Shown here: piece after piece, positions 32,601 to 45,604 of the stretch
Layout of the letters: every line of letters begins with the position of its first letter
Numbering within the stretch: the first letter of the stretch is position 1
Assembly: GCA_948470475.1 (NCBI GenBank)
Contig: OX419346.1
Span: 2,585,231-2,649,230 of the forward strand
Reading direction: 5' to 3'
Source of the DNA: Galaxea fascicularis
Lineage: Eukaryota; Cnidaria; Anthozoa; Scleractinia; Euphylliidae
DNA length: 64,000 nt
Notes under the pieces: model-generated
What the model saw: only the letters and a program-made list of their open reading frames with translations
Database searches by the model: none
What the model was told of the DNA's origin: nothing
Translations under genes and position numbers: made by a program

Positions 32601-35600
32601 GAAGCATTTCAACATCATTTCTAGACCCCTCTTTGAACTAGGCAAACTTTCAGCCAAATTCCAAATTTGACCCAAAACTGGCCAAAAGCATGGGTTAACC
32701 CCTTTGGGTTTTGGTCAAAATTTCAACTTTGCTGAAATCTTGCACACAGCTCAAATAAGAAGAGAAATAATGTTTTGGGAGTTTTTAGAAGCATTTCAAC
32801 ATCATTTCTAGACTCCTCTTTGAACTAGGCAAACTTTCAGCCAAATTCCAAATTTGACCCAAAACTGGCCAAAAGCATGGGTTTTGGTCAAAATTTCAAC
32901 TTTGCTGAAATCTTGCACACAGCTCAAATAAGAAGAGAAATAATGTTTTGGGAGTTTTTAGAAGCATTTCAACATCATTTCTAGACTCCTCTTTGAACTA
33001 GGCAAACTTTCAGCCAAATTCCAAATTTGACCCAAAACTGGCCAAAAGCATGGGTTAACCCCTTTGGGTTTTGGTCAAAATTTCAACTTTGCTGAAATCT
33101 TGCACACAGCTCAAATAAGAAGAGAAATAATGTTTTGGGAGTTTTTAGAAGCATTTCAACGTCATTTCTAGACTCCTCTTTGAACTAGGCAAACTTTCAG
33201 CCAAATTCCAAATTTGACCCAAAACTGGCCAAAAGCATGGGTTAACCCCGTTGGGTTTTGGTCAAAATTTCAACTTTGCTGAAATCTTGCACACAGCTCA
33301 AATAAGAAGAGAAATAATGTTTTGGGAGTTTTTAGAATCATTTCAACAACATTTTTTAGACTCCTCTTTGAAGTAGGCAAACTTTCAGCCAAATTCCAAA
33401 TTTGACCCAAAACTGGCCAAAAGCATGGGTTAACCCCGTTGGGTTTTGGTCAAAATTTCAACTTTGCTGAAATCTTGCACACAGCTCAAATAAGAAGAGA
33501 AATAATGTTTTGGGAGTTTTTAGAAGCATTTCAACATCATTTCTAGACTCCTCTTTGAACTAGGCAAACTTTTAGCCAAATTCCAAATTTGACCCATAAC
33601 TGGCCAAAAGCATGGGTTAACCCCTTTGGGTTTTGGTCAAAATTTCAACTTTGCTGAAATCTTGCACACAGCTCAAATAAGAAGAGAAATAATGTTTTGG
33701 GAGTTTTTAGAAGCATTTCAACGTCATTTCTAGACTCCTCTTTAAACTAGGCAAACTTTCAGCCAAATTCCAAATTTGAGCCAAAACTGGCCAAAAGCAT
33801 GGGTTAACCCCTTTGGGTTTTGGTCAAAATTTCAACTTTGCTGAAATCTTGCACACAGCTCAAATAAGAAGAGAAATAATGTTTTGGGAGTTTTTAGAAG
33901 CATTTCAACATCATTTCTAAACTCCTCTTTGAACTAGGCAAACTTTTAGCCAAATTCCAAATTTGACCCAAAATTGGCCAAAAGCATGGGTTAACCCCTT
34001 TGGGTTTTGGTCAAAATTTCAACTTTGCTGAAATCTTGCACACAGCTCAAATAAGAAGAGAAATAATGTTTTGGGAGTTTTTAGAAGCATTTCAACGTCA
34101 TTTCTAGACTCCTCTTTAAACTAGGCAAACTTTCAGCCAAATTCCAAATTTGAGCCAAAACTGGCCAAAAGCATGGGTTAACGCCTTTGGGTTTTGGTCA
34201 AAATTTCAACTTTGCTGAAATCTTGCACACAGCTCAAATAAGAAGAGAAATAATGTTTTGGGAGTTTTTAGAAGCATTTCAACATGATTTCTAGACTCCT
34301 CTTTGAACTAGGCAAACTTTCAGCCAAATTCCAAAACCCTTTGGGTTTTGGTCAAAATTTCAACTTTGCTGAAATCTTGCACACAGCTCAAATAAGAAGA
34401 GAAATAATGTTTTGGGAGTTTTTAGAAGCATTTCAACATCATTTCTAGACTCCTCTTTGAACTAGGCAAACTTTCAGCCAAATTCCAAAACCCTTTGGGT
34501 TTTGGTCAAAATTTCAACTTTGCTGAAATCTTGCACACAGCTCAAATAAGAAGAGAAATAATGTTTTGGCAGTTTTTAGAAGCATTTCAACATCATTTCT
34601 AGACTCCTCTTTGAACTAGGCAAACTTTCAGCCAAATTCCAAATTTGACCCATAACTGGCCAAAAGCATGGGTTAACCCCTTTGGGTTTTGGTCAAAATT
34701 TCAACTTTGCTGAAATCTTGCACACAGCTCAAATAAGAAGAGAAATAATGTTTTGGGAGTTTTTAGAAGCATTTCAACATCATTTCTAGACTCCTCTTTG
34801 AACTAGGCAAACTTTCAGCCAAATTCCAAATTTGAGCCAAAACTGGCCAAAACCATGGGTTAACCCCTTTGGGTTTTGGTCAAAATTTCAACTTTGCTGA
34901 AATCTTGCACACAGCTCAAACAAGAAGAGAAATAATGTTTTGGGAGTTTTTAGAAGCATTTCAACATCATTTCTAGACTCCTCTTTGAACTAGGCAAACT
35001 TTCAGCGAAATTCCAAAACCCTTTGGGTTTTGGTCAAAATTTCAACTTTGCTGAAATCTTGCACACAGCTCAAATAAGAAGAGAAATAATGTTTTGGGAG
35101 TTTTTAGAAGCATTTCAACATCATTTCTAGACTCCTCTTTGAACTAGGCAAACTTTCAGCCAAATTCCAAATTTGACCCATAACTGGCCAAAAGCATGGG
35201 TTAACCCCTTTGGGTTTTGGTCAAAATTTCAACTTTGCTGAAATCTTGCACACAGCTCAAACAAAAAGAGAAATAATGTTTTGGGAGTTTTTAGAAGCAT
35301 TTCAACATCATTTCTAGACTCCTCTTTGAACTAGCCAAACTTTCAGCCAAATTCCAAATTTGACCCAAAACTGGCCAAAAGCATGGGTTTTGGTCAAAAT
35401 TTCAACTTTGCTGAAATCTTGCACACAGCTCAAACAAGAAGAGAAATAAGGTTTTGGGAGTTTTTAGAAGCATTTCAACATCATTTCTAGACTCCTCTTT
35501 GAACTAGGCAAACTTTCAGCCAAATTCCAAATTTCAGCCAAAACTGGCCAAAAGCATGGGTTAACCCCTTTGGGTTTTGGTCAAAATTTCAACTTTGCTG

Positions 35601-36095
35601 AAATCTTGCACACAGCTCAAATAAGAAGAGAAATAATGTTTTGGGAGTTTTTAGAAGCATTTCAACATCATTTCTAGACTCCTCTTTGAACTAGGCAAAC
35701 TTTCAGCCAAATTCCAAATTTGACCCAAAACTGGCCAAAAGCATGGGTTAACCCCTTTGGGTTTTGGTCAAAATTTCAACTTTGCTGAAATCTTGCACAC
35801 AGCTCAAATAAGAAGAGAAATAATGTTTTGGGAGTTTTTAGAAGCATTTCAACATCATTTCTAGACTCCTCTTTGAACTAGGCACACTTTCAGCCAAATT
35901 CCAAATTTGACCCAAAACTGGCCAAAAGCATGGGTTAACCCCTTTGGGTTTTGGTCAAAATTTCAACTTTGCTGAAATCTTGCACACAGCTCAAATAAGA
36001 AGAGAAATAATGTTTTGGGAGTTTTTAGAAGCATTTCAACATCATTTCTAGACTCCTCTTTGAACTAGGCAAACTTTCAGCCAAATTCCAAATTT
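29700..36095 (+). repeat. higher-order repeat unit 1, copy 2 (incomplete)
   Basis: Follows copy 1 directly and matches it for about 6.4 kb with only a few differences, for example CAAACAAAAAG against CAAATAAGAAG at about 25535/32192 and GACCC against GAGCC at about 25826/32483. The near identity points to a recent tandem duplication or an assembly duplication. Confidence 0.9.
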
Positions 36096-39000
36096 GACCC
36101 AAAACTGGCCAAAAGCATGGGTTAACCCCTTTGGGTTTTGGTCAAAATTTCAACTTTGCTGAAATCTTGCACACAGCTCAAATAAGAAGAGAAATAATGT
36201 TTTGGGAGTTTTTAGAAGCATTTCAACATCATTTCTAGACTCCTCTTTGAACTAGGCAAACTTTCAGCCAAATTCCAAATTTGACCCAAAACTGGCCAAA
36301 AGCATGGGTTAACCCCTTTGGGTTTTGGTCAAAATTTCAACTTTGCTGAAATCTTGCACACAGCTCAAATAAGAAGAGAAATAATGTTTTGGGAGTTTTT
36401 AGAAGCATTTCAACATCATTTCTAGACTCCTCTTTGAACTAGGCACACTTTCAGCCAAATTCCAAATTTGACCCAAAACTGGCCAAAAGCATGGGTTAAC
36501 CCCTTTGGGTTTTGGTCAAAATTTCAACTTTGCTGAAATCTTGCACACAGCTCAAATAAGAAGAGAAATAATGTTTTGGGAGTTTTTAGAAGCATTTCAA
36601 CATCATTTCTAGACTCCTCTTTGAACTAGGCAAACTTTCAGCCAAATTCCAAATTTGACCCAAAACTGGCCAAAAGCATGGGTTAACCCCTTTGGGTTTT
36701 GATCAAAATTTCAACTTTGCTGAAATCTTGCACACAGCTCAAATAAGAAGAGAAATAATGTTTTGGGAGTTTTTAGAAGCATTTCAACATCATTTCTAGA
36801 CTCCTCTTTGAACTAGGCAAACTTTCAGCCAAATTCCAAATTTGACCCAAAACTGGCCAAAAGCATGGGTTTTGGTCAAAATTTCAACTTTGCTGAAATC
36901 TTGCACACAGCTCAAATAAGAAGAGAAATAATGTTTTGGGAGTTTTTAGAAGCATTTCAACATCATTTCTAGACTCCTCTTTGAACTAGGCAAACTTTCA
37001 GCCAAATTCCAAATTTGACCCAAAACTGGCCAAAAGCATGGGTTAACCCCTTTGGGTTTTGGTCAAAATTTCAACTTTGCTGAAATCTTGCACACAGCTC
37101 AAATAAGAAGAGAAATAATGTTTTGGGAGTTTTTAGAAGCATTTCAACGTCATTTCTAGACTCCTCTTTGAACTAGGCAAACTTTCAGCCAAATTCCAAA
37201 TTTGACCCAAAACTGGCCAAAAGCATGGGTTAACCCCTTTGGGTTTTGGTCAAAATTTCAACTTTGCTGAAATCTTGCACACAGCTCAAATAAGAAGAGA
37301 AATAATGTTTTGGGAGTTTTTAGAAGCATTTCAACGTCATTTCTAGACTCCTCTTTGAACTAGGCAAACTTTCAGCCAAATTTCAAATTTGACCCAAAAC
37401 TGGCCAAAAGCATGGGTTTGGGTTTTGATCAAAATTTAAACTTGGCTGAAATCTTGCACACAGCTCAAATAAGAAGAGAAATAATGTTTTGGGAGTTTTT
37501 AGAAGCATTTCAACATCATTTCTAGACTCCTCTTTGAACTAGGCAAACTTTCAGCCAAATTCCAAATTTGACCCAAAACTGGCCAAAAGCATGGGTTAAC
37601 CCCTTTGGGTTTTGGTCAAAATTTCAACTTTGCTGAAATCTTGCACACAGCTCAAATAAGAAGAGAAATAATGTTTTGGGAGTTTTTAGAAGCATTTCAA
37701 CATCATTTCTAGACTCCTCTTTGAACTAGGCAAACTTTCAGCCAAATTCCAAATTTGAGCCAAAACTGGCCAAAAGCATGGGTTAACCCCTTTGGGTTTT
37801 GGTCAAAATTTCAACTTTGCTGAAATCTTGCACACAGCTCAAATAAGAAGAGAAATAATGTTTTGGGAGTTTTTAGAAGCATTTCAACATCATTTCTAGA
37901 CTCCTCTTTGAACTAGGCAAACTTTCAGCCAAATTCCAAATTTGAGCAAAAACTGGCCAAAAGCATGGGTTAACCCCTTTGGGTTTTGGTCAAAATTTCA
38001 ACTTTGCTGAAATCTTGCACACAGCTCAAATAAGAAGAGAAATAATGTTTTGGGAGTTTTTAGAAGCATTTCAACATCATTTCTAGACTCCTCTTTGAAC
38101 TAGGCAAACTTTCAGCCAAATTCCAAATTTGACCCAAAACTGGCCAAAAGCATGGGTTAACCCCTTTGGGTTTTGGTCAAAATTTCAACTTTGCTGAAAT
38201 CTTGCACACAGCTCAAATAAGAAGAGAAATAATGTTTTGGGAGTTTTTAGAAGAATTTCAACATCATTTCTAGACTCCTCTTTGAACTAGGCAAACTTTC
38301 AGCCAATTTCCAAATTTGAGCCAAAACTGGCCAAAAGCATGGGTTTTGGTCAAAATTTCAACTTTGCTGAAATCTTGCACACAGCTCAAATAAGAAGAGA
38401 AATAATGTTTTGGGAGTTTTTAGAAGCATTTCAACATCATTTCTAGACTCCTCTTTGAACTAGGCAAACTTTCAGCCAAATTCCAAATTTGACCCAAAAC
38501 TGGCCAAAAGCATGGGTTAACCCCTTTGGGTTTTGGTCAAAATTTCAACTTTGCTGAAATCTTGCACACAGCTCAACTAACAAGAGAAATAATGTTTTGG
38601 GAGTTTTTAGAAGCATTTCAACATCATTTCTAGACTCTTCTTTGAACTAGGCAAACTTTCAGCCAAATTCCAAATTTGACCCAAAACTGGCCAAAAGCAT
38701 GCGTTTTGGTCAAAATTTCAACTTTGCTGAAATCTTGCACACAGCTCAAATAAGAAGAGAAATAATGTTTTGGGAGTTTTTAGAAGGATTTTAACATCAT
38801 TTCTAGACTCCTCTTTGAACTAGGCAAACTTTTAGCCAAATTCCAAATTTGACCCATAACTGGCCAAAAGCATGGGTTAACCCCTTTGGGTTTTGGTCAA
38901 AATTTCAACTTTGCTGAAATCTTGCACACAGCTCAAATAAGAAGAGAAATAATGTTTTGGGAGTTTTTAGAAGCATTTCAACGTCATTTCTAGACTCCTC

Positions 39001-41019
39001 TTTGAACTAGGCAAACTTTCAGCCAAATTCCAAATTTGAGCCAAAACTGGCCAAAAGCATGGGTTAACCCCTTTGGGTTTTGGTCAAAATTTCAACTTTG
39101 CTGAAATCTTGCACACAGCTCAAAGAAGAAGAGAAATAATGTTTTGGGAGTTTTTAGAAGCATTTCAACATCATTTCTAGACTCCTCTTTGAACTAGGCA
39201 AACTTTTAGCCAAATTCCAAATTTGACCCATAACTGGCCAAAAGCATGGGTTAACCCCTTTGGGTTTTGGTCAAAATTTCAACTTTGCTGAAATCTTGCA
39301 CACAGCTCAAATAAGAAGAGAAATAATGTTTTGGGAGTTTTTAGAAGCATTTCAACGTCATTTCTAGACTCCTCTTTAAACAAGGCAAACTTTCAGCCAA
39401 ATTCCAAATTTGAGCCAAAACTGGCCAAAAGCATGGGTTAACCCCTTTGGGTTTTGGTCAAAATTTCAACTTTGCTGAAATCTTGCACACAGCTCAAATA
39501 AGAAGAGAAATAATGTTTTGGGAGTTTTTAGAAGCATTTCAACATCATTTCTAGACTCCTCTTTGAACTAGGCAAACTTTCAGCCAAATTCCAAATTTGA
39601 CCCATAACTGGCCAAAAGCATGGGTTAACCCCTTTGGGTTTTGGTCAAAATTTCAACTTTGCTGAAATCTTGCACACAGCTCAAACAAAAAGAGAAATAA
39701 TGTTTTGGGAGTTTTTAGAAGCATTTCAACATCATTTCTAGACTCCTCTTTGAACTAGGCAAACTTTCAGCCAAATTCCAAATTTGACCCAAAACTGGCC
39801 AAAAGCATGGGTTTTGGTCAAAATTTCAACTTTGCTGAAATCTTGCACACAGCTCAAACAAGAAGAGAAATAATGTTTTGGGAGTTTTTAGAAGCATTTC
39901 AACATCATTTCTAGACTCCTCTTTGAACTAGGCAAACTTTCAGCCAAATTCCAAATTTCAGCCAAAACTGGCCAAAAGCATGGGTTAACCCCTTTGGGTT
40001 TTGGTCAAAATTTCAACTTTGCTGAAATCTTGCACACAGCTCAAATAAGAAGAGAAATAATGTTTTGGGAGTTTTTAGAAGCATTTCAACATCATTTCTA
40101 GACTCCTCTTTGAACTAGGCAAACTTTCAGCCAAATTCCAAATTTGACCCAAAACTGGCCAAAAGCATGGGTTAACCCCTTTGGGTTTTGGTCAAAATTT
40201 CAACTTTGCTGAAATCTTGCACACAGCTCAAATAAGAAGAGAAATAATGTTTTGGGAGTTTTTAGAAGCATTTCAACATCATTTCTAGACTCCTCTTTGA
40301 ACTAGGCACACTTTCAGCCAAATTCCAAATTTGACCCAAAACTGGCCAAAAGCATGGGTTAACCCCTTTGGGTTTTGGTCAAAATTTCAACTTTGCTGAA
40401 ATCTTGCACACAGCTCAAATAAGAAGAGAAATAATGTTTTGGGAGTTTTTAGAAGCATTTCAACATCATTTCTAGAGTCCTCTTTGAAGTAGGCAAACTT
40501 TCAGCCAAATTCCAAATTTGAGCCAAAACTGGCCAAAAGCATGGGTTAACCCCTTTGGGTTTTGGTCAAAATTTCAACTTTGCTGAAATCTTGCACACAG
40601 CTCAAATAAGAAGAGAAATAATGTTTTGGGAGTTTTTAGAAGCATTTCAACATCATTTCTAGACTCCTCTTTGAACTAGGCAAACTTTCAGCCAAATTCC
40701 AAATTTGACCCAAAACTGGCCAAAAGCATGGGTTAACCCCTTTGGGTTTTGGTCAAAATTTCAACTTTGCTGAAATCTTGCACACAGCTCAAATAAGAAG
40801 AGAAATAATGTTTTGGGAGTTTTTAGAAGCATTTCAACATCATTTCTAGACTCCTCTTTGAACTAGGCAAACTTTCAGCCAAATTCCAAATTTGACCCAA
40901 AACTGGCCAAAAGCATGGGTTAACCCCTTTGGGTTTTGGTCAAAATTTCAACTTTGCTGAAATCTTGCACACAGCTCAAATAAGAAGAGAAATAATGTTT
41001 TGGGAGTTTTTAGAAGGAT

Positions 41020-44000
41020 TTCAACATCATTTCTAGACTCCTCTTTGAACTAGGCAAACTTTCAGCCAAATTCCAAATTTGACCCAAAACTGGCCAAAAG
41101 CATGGGTTAACCCCTTTGGGTTTTGGTCAAAATTTCAACTTTGCTGAAATCTTGCACGCAGCTCAACTAACAAGAGAAATAATGTTTTGGGAGTTTTTAG
41201 AAGCATTTCAACGTCATTTCTAGACTCCTCTTTGAACTAGGCAAACTTTCAGCCAAATTCCAAATTTGAGCCAAAACTGGCCAAAAGCATGGGTTAACCC
41301 CTTTGGGTTTTGGTCAAAATTTCAACTTTGCTGAAATCTTGCACACAGCTCAAATAAGAAGAGAAATAATGTTTTGGGAGTTTTTAGAAGCATTTCAACA
41401 TCATTTCTAGACTCCTCTTTGAACTAGCCAAACTTTCAGCCAAATTCCAAATTTGAGCCAAAACTGGCCAAAAGCATGGGTTAACCCCGTTGGGTTTTGG
41501 TCAAAATTTCAACTTTGCTGAAATCTTGCACACAGCTCAAATAAGAAGAGAAATAATGTTTTGGGAGTTTTTAGAAGCATTTCAACATCATTTCTAGACT
41601 CCTCTTTGAACTAGGCAAACTTTCAGCCAAATTCCAAATTTGACCCAAAACTGGCCAAAAGCATGGGTTTTGGTCAAAATTTCAACTTTGCTGAAATCTT
41701 GCACACAGCTCAAATAAGAAGAGAAATAATGTTTTGGGAGTTTTTGGAAGCATTTCAACATCATTTCTAGACTCCTCTTTGAACTAGGCAAACTTTCAGC
41801 CAAATTCCAAATTTGACCCAAAACTGGCCAAAAGCATGGGTTTTGGTCAAAATTTCAACTTTGCTGAAATCTTGCACACAGCTCAAATAAGAAGAGAAAT
41901 AATGTTTTGGGAGTTTTTAGAAGCATTTCAACATCATTTCTAGACTCCTCTTTGAACTAGGCAAACTTTTAGCCAAATTCCAAATTTGACCCAAAACTGG
42001 CCAAAAGCATGGGTTAACCCCTTTGGGTTTTGGTCAAAATTTCAACTTTGCTGAAATCTTGCACACAGCCCAAATAAGAAGAGAAATAATGTTTTGGGAG
42101 TTTTTAGAAGGATTTCAACGTCATTTCTAGACTCCTCTTTGAACTAGGCAAACTTTCAGCCAAATTCCAAATTTGAGCCAAAACTGGCCAAAAGCATGGG
42201 TTAACCCCTTTGGGTTTTGGTCAAAATTTCAACTTTGCTGAAATCTTGCACACAGCTCAAATAAGAAGAGAAATAATGTTTTGGGAGTTTTTAGAAGCAT
42301 TTCAACATCATTTCTAGAGTCCTCTTTGAAGTAGGCAAACTTTCAGCCAAATTCCAAATTTGAGCCAAAACTGGCCAAAAGCATGGGTTAACCCCTTTGG
42401 GTTTTGGTCAAAATTTCAACTTTGCTGAAATCTTGCACACAGCTCAAATAAGAAGAGAAATAATGTTTTGGGAGTTTTTAGAAGCATTTCAACATCATTT
42501 CTAGACTCCTCTTTGAACTAGGCAAACTTTCAGCCAAATTCCAAAACCCTTTGGGTTTTGGTCAAAATTTCAACTTTGCTGAAATCTTGCACACAGCTCA
42601 AATAAGAAGAGAAATAATGTTTTGGGAGTTTTTAGAAGCATTTCAACATCATTTCTAGACTCCTCTTTGAACTAGGCAAACTTTCAGCCAAATTCCAAAT
42701 TTGACCCATAACTGGCCAAAAGCATGGGTTAACCCCTTTGGGTTTTGGTCAAAATTTCAACTTTGCTGAAATCTTGCACACAGCTCAAATAAGAAGAGAA
42801 ATAATGTTTTGGGAGTTTTTAGAAGCATTTCAACATCATTTCTAGACTCCTCTTTGAACTAGGCAAACTTTCAGCCAAATTCCAAATTTGAGCCAAAACT
42901 GGCCAAAAGCATGGGTTAACCCCGTTTGGGTTTTGGTCAAAATTTCAACTTTGCTGAAATCTTGCACACAGCTCAAATAAGAAGAGAAATAATGTTTTGG
43001 GAGTTTTTAGAAGCATTTCAACATCATTTCTAGACTCCTCTTTGAACTAGGCAAACTTTCAGCCAAATTCCAAATTTGACCCAAAACTGGCCAAAAGCAT
43101 GGGTTAACCCCTTTGGGTTTTGGTCAAAATTTCAACTTTGCTGAAATCTTGCACACAGCTCAAATAAGAAGAGAAATAATGTTTTGGGAGTTTTTAGAAG
43201 CATTTCAACATCATTTCTAGACTCCTCTTTGAACTAGGCAAACTTTCAGCCAAATTCCAAATTTGACCCAAAACTGGCCAAAAGCATGGGTTAACCCCGT
43301 TGGGTTTTGGTCAAAATTTCAACTTTGCTGAAATCTTGCAAACAGCTCAAATAAGAAGAGAAATAATGTTTTGGGAGTTTTTAGAAGCATTTCAACATCA
43401 TTTCTAGACTCCTCTTTGAACTAGGCAAACTTTCAGCCAAATTCCAAATTTGACCCAAAACTGGCCAAAAGCATGGGTTAACCCCTTTGGGTTTTGGTCA
43501 AAATTTCAACTTTGCTGAAATCTTGCACACAGCTCAAATAAGAAGAGAAATAATGTTTTGGGAGTTTTTAGAAGCATTTCAACATCATTTCTAGACTCCT
43601 CTTTGAACTAGGCAAACTTTCAGCCAAATTCCAAATTTGACCCAAAACTGGCCAAAAGCATGGGTTAACCCCTTTGGGTTTTGGTCAAAATTTCAACTTT
43701 GCTGAAATCTTGCACACAGCTCAAATAAGAAAAGAAATAATGTTTTGGGAGTTTTTAGAAGCATTTCAACATCATTTCTAGACTCCTCTTTGAACTAGGC
43801 AAACTTTCAGCCAAATTCCAAATTTGAGCCAAAACTGGCCAAAAGCATGGGTTAACCCCTTTGGGTTTTGGTCAAAATTTCAACGTTGCTGAAATCTTGC
43901 AAACAGCTCAAATAAGAAGAGAAATAATGTTTTGGGAGTTTTTAGAAGCATTTCAACATCATTTCTAGACTCCTCTTTGAACTAGGCAAACTTTCAGCCA

Positions 44001-45330
44001 AATTCCAAATTTGACCCAAAACTGGCCAAAAGCATGGGTTTTGGTCAAAATTTCAACTTTGCTGAAATCTTGCACACAGCTCAAATAAGAAGATATAATG
44101 TTTTGGGAGTTTTTAGAAGCATTTCAACATCATTTCTAGACTCCTCTTTGAACTAGGCAAACTTTCAGCCAAATTCCAAATTTGACCCAAAACTGTCCAA
44201 AAGCATGGGTTAACCCCTTTGGGTTTTGGTCAAAATTTCAACTTTGCTGAAATGTTGCACACAGCTCAAAAAAGAAGAGAAATAATGTTTTGGCAATTTT
44301 TAGAAGCATTTCAACATCATTTCTAGACTCCTCTTTGAAGTAGGCAAACTTTCAGCCAAATTCCAAATTTGACCCAAAACTGTCTAAAAGCATGGGTTAA
44401 CCCCTTTGGGTTTTGGTCAAAATTTCAACTTTGCTAAAATCTTGCACACAGCTCAAATAGGAAGAGAAATAATGTTTTGGGAGTTTTTAGAAGCATTTCA
44501 ACATCATTTCTAGACTCCTCTTTGAACTAGGCAAACTTTCAGCCAAATTCCAAATTTGACCCAAAACTGGCCAAAAGCATGGGTTAACCCCTTTGGGTTT
44601 TGGTCAAAATTTCAACGTTGCTGAAATCTTGCAAACAGCTCAAATAAGAAGAGAAATAATGTTTTGGGAGTTTTTAGAAGCATTTCAACATCATTTCTAG
44701 ACTCCTCTTTGAACTAGGCAAACTTTCAGCCAAATTCCAAATTTCAGCCAAAACTGGCCAAAAGCATGGGTTAACCCCTTTGGGTTTTGGTCAAAATTTC
44801 AACTTTGCTGAAATCTTGCAAACAGCTCAAATAAGAAGAGAAATAATGTTTTGGGAGTTTTTAGAAGCATTTCAACATCATTTCTAGACTCCTCTTTGAA
44901 CTAGGCAAACTTTCAGCCAAATTCCAAATTTGACCCAAAACTGGCCAAAAGCATGGGTTAACCCCTTTGGGTTTTGGTCAAAATTTCAACTTTGCTGAAA
45001 TCTTGCACACAGCTCAAATAAGAAGAGAAATAATGTTTTGGGAGTTTTTAGAAGCATTTCAACATCATTTCTAGACTCCTCTTTGAACTAGGCAAACTTT
45101 CAGCCAAATTCCAAATTTGACCCAAAACTGGCCAAAAGCATGGGTTAACCCCTTTGGGTTTTGGTCAAAATTTCAACTTTGCTGAAATCTTGCACACAGC
45201 TCAAATAAGAAAAGAAATAATGTTTTGGGAGTTTTTAGAAGCATTTCAACATCATTTCTAGACTCCTCTTTGAACTAGGCAAACTTTCAGCCAAATTCCA
45301 AATTTGACCCAAAACTGGCCAAAAGCATGG
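41020..45330 (+). repeat. higher-order repeat unit 2, copy 1
   Basis: Shared rare variants with copy 2 at an offset of 4585 bp: CTTGCACGCA (41151/45736), GAACTAGCCA (41421/46006), CCCCGTTGGG (41485/46070), AGAAGGATTT (42106/46691), CCAAAACCCT (42541/47126), CAACGTTGCT (43881/48466). The offset then becomes 4787 bp: AACTGTCCAA (44191/48978), TGGCAATTTT (44291/49078), TGTCTAAAAG (44381/49168). Edges are approximate. Confidence 0.85.
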
Positions 45331-45604
45331 GTTTTGGTCAAAATTTCAACTTTGCTGAAATCTTGCACACAGCTCAAATAAGAAGAGAAATAATGTTTTG
45401 GGAGTTTTTAGAAGCATTTCAACATCATTTCTAGACTCCTCTTTGAACTAGGCAAACTTTCAGCCAAATTCCAAATTTGACCCAAAACTGGCCAAAAGCA
45501 TGGGTTAACCCCTTTGGGTTTTGGTCAAAATTTCAACTTTGCTGAAATCTTGCACACAGCTCAAATAAGAAAAGAAATAATGTTTTGGGAGTTTTTAGAA
45601 GCAT

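Noticed and set aside
41594..41821. Open frame of 75 codons on the minus strand within the satellite
   Set aside because: Arises where two 173-bp monomers happen to keep a frame open; it is translated satellite with no independent support.
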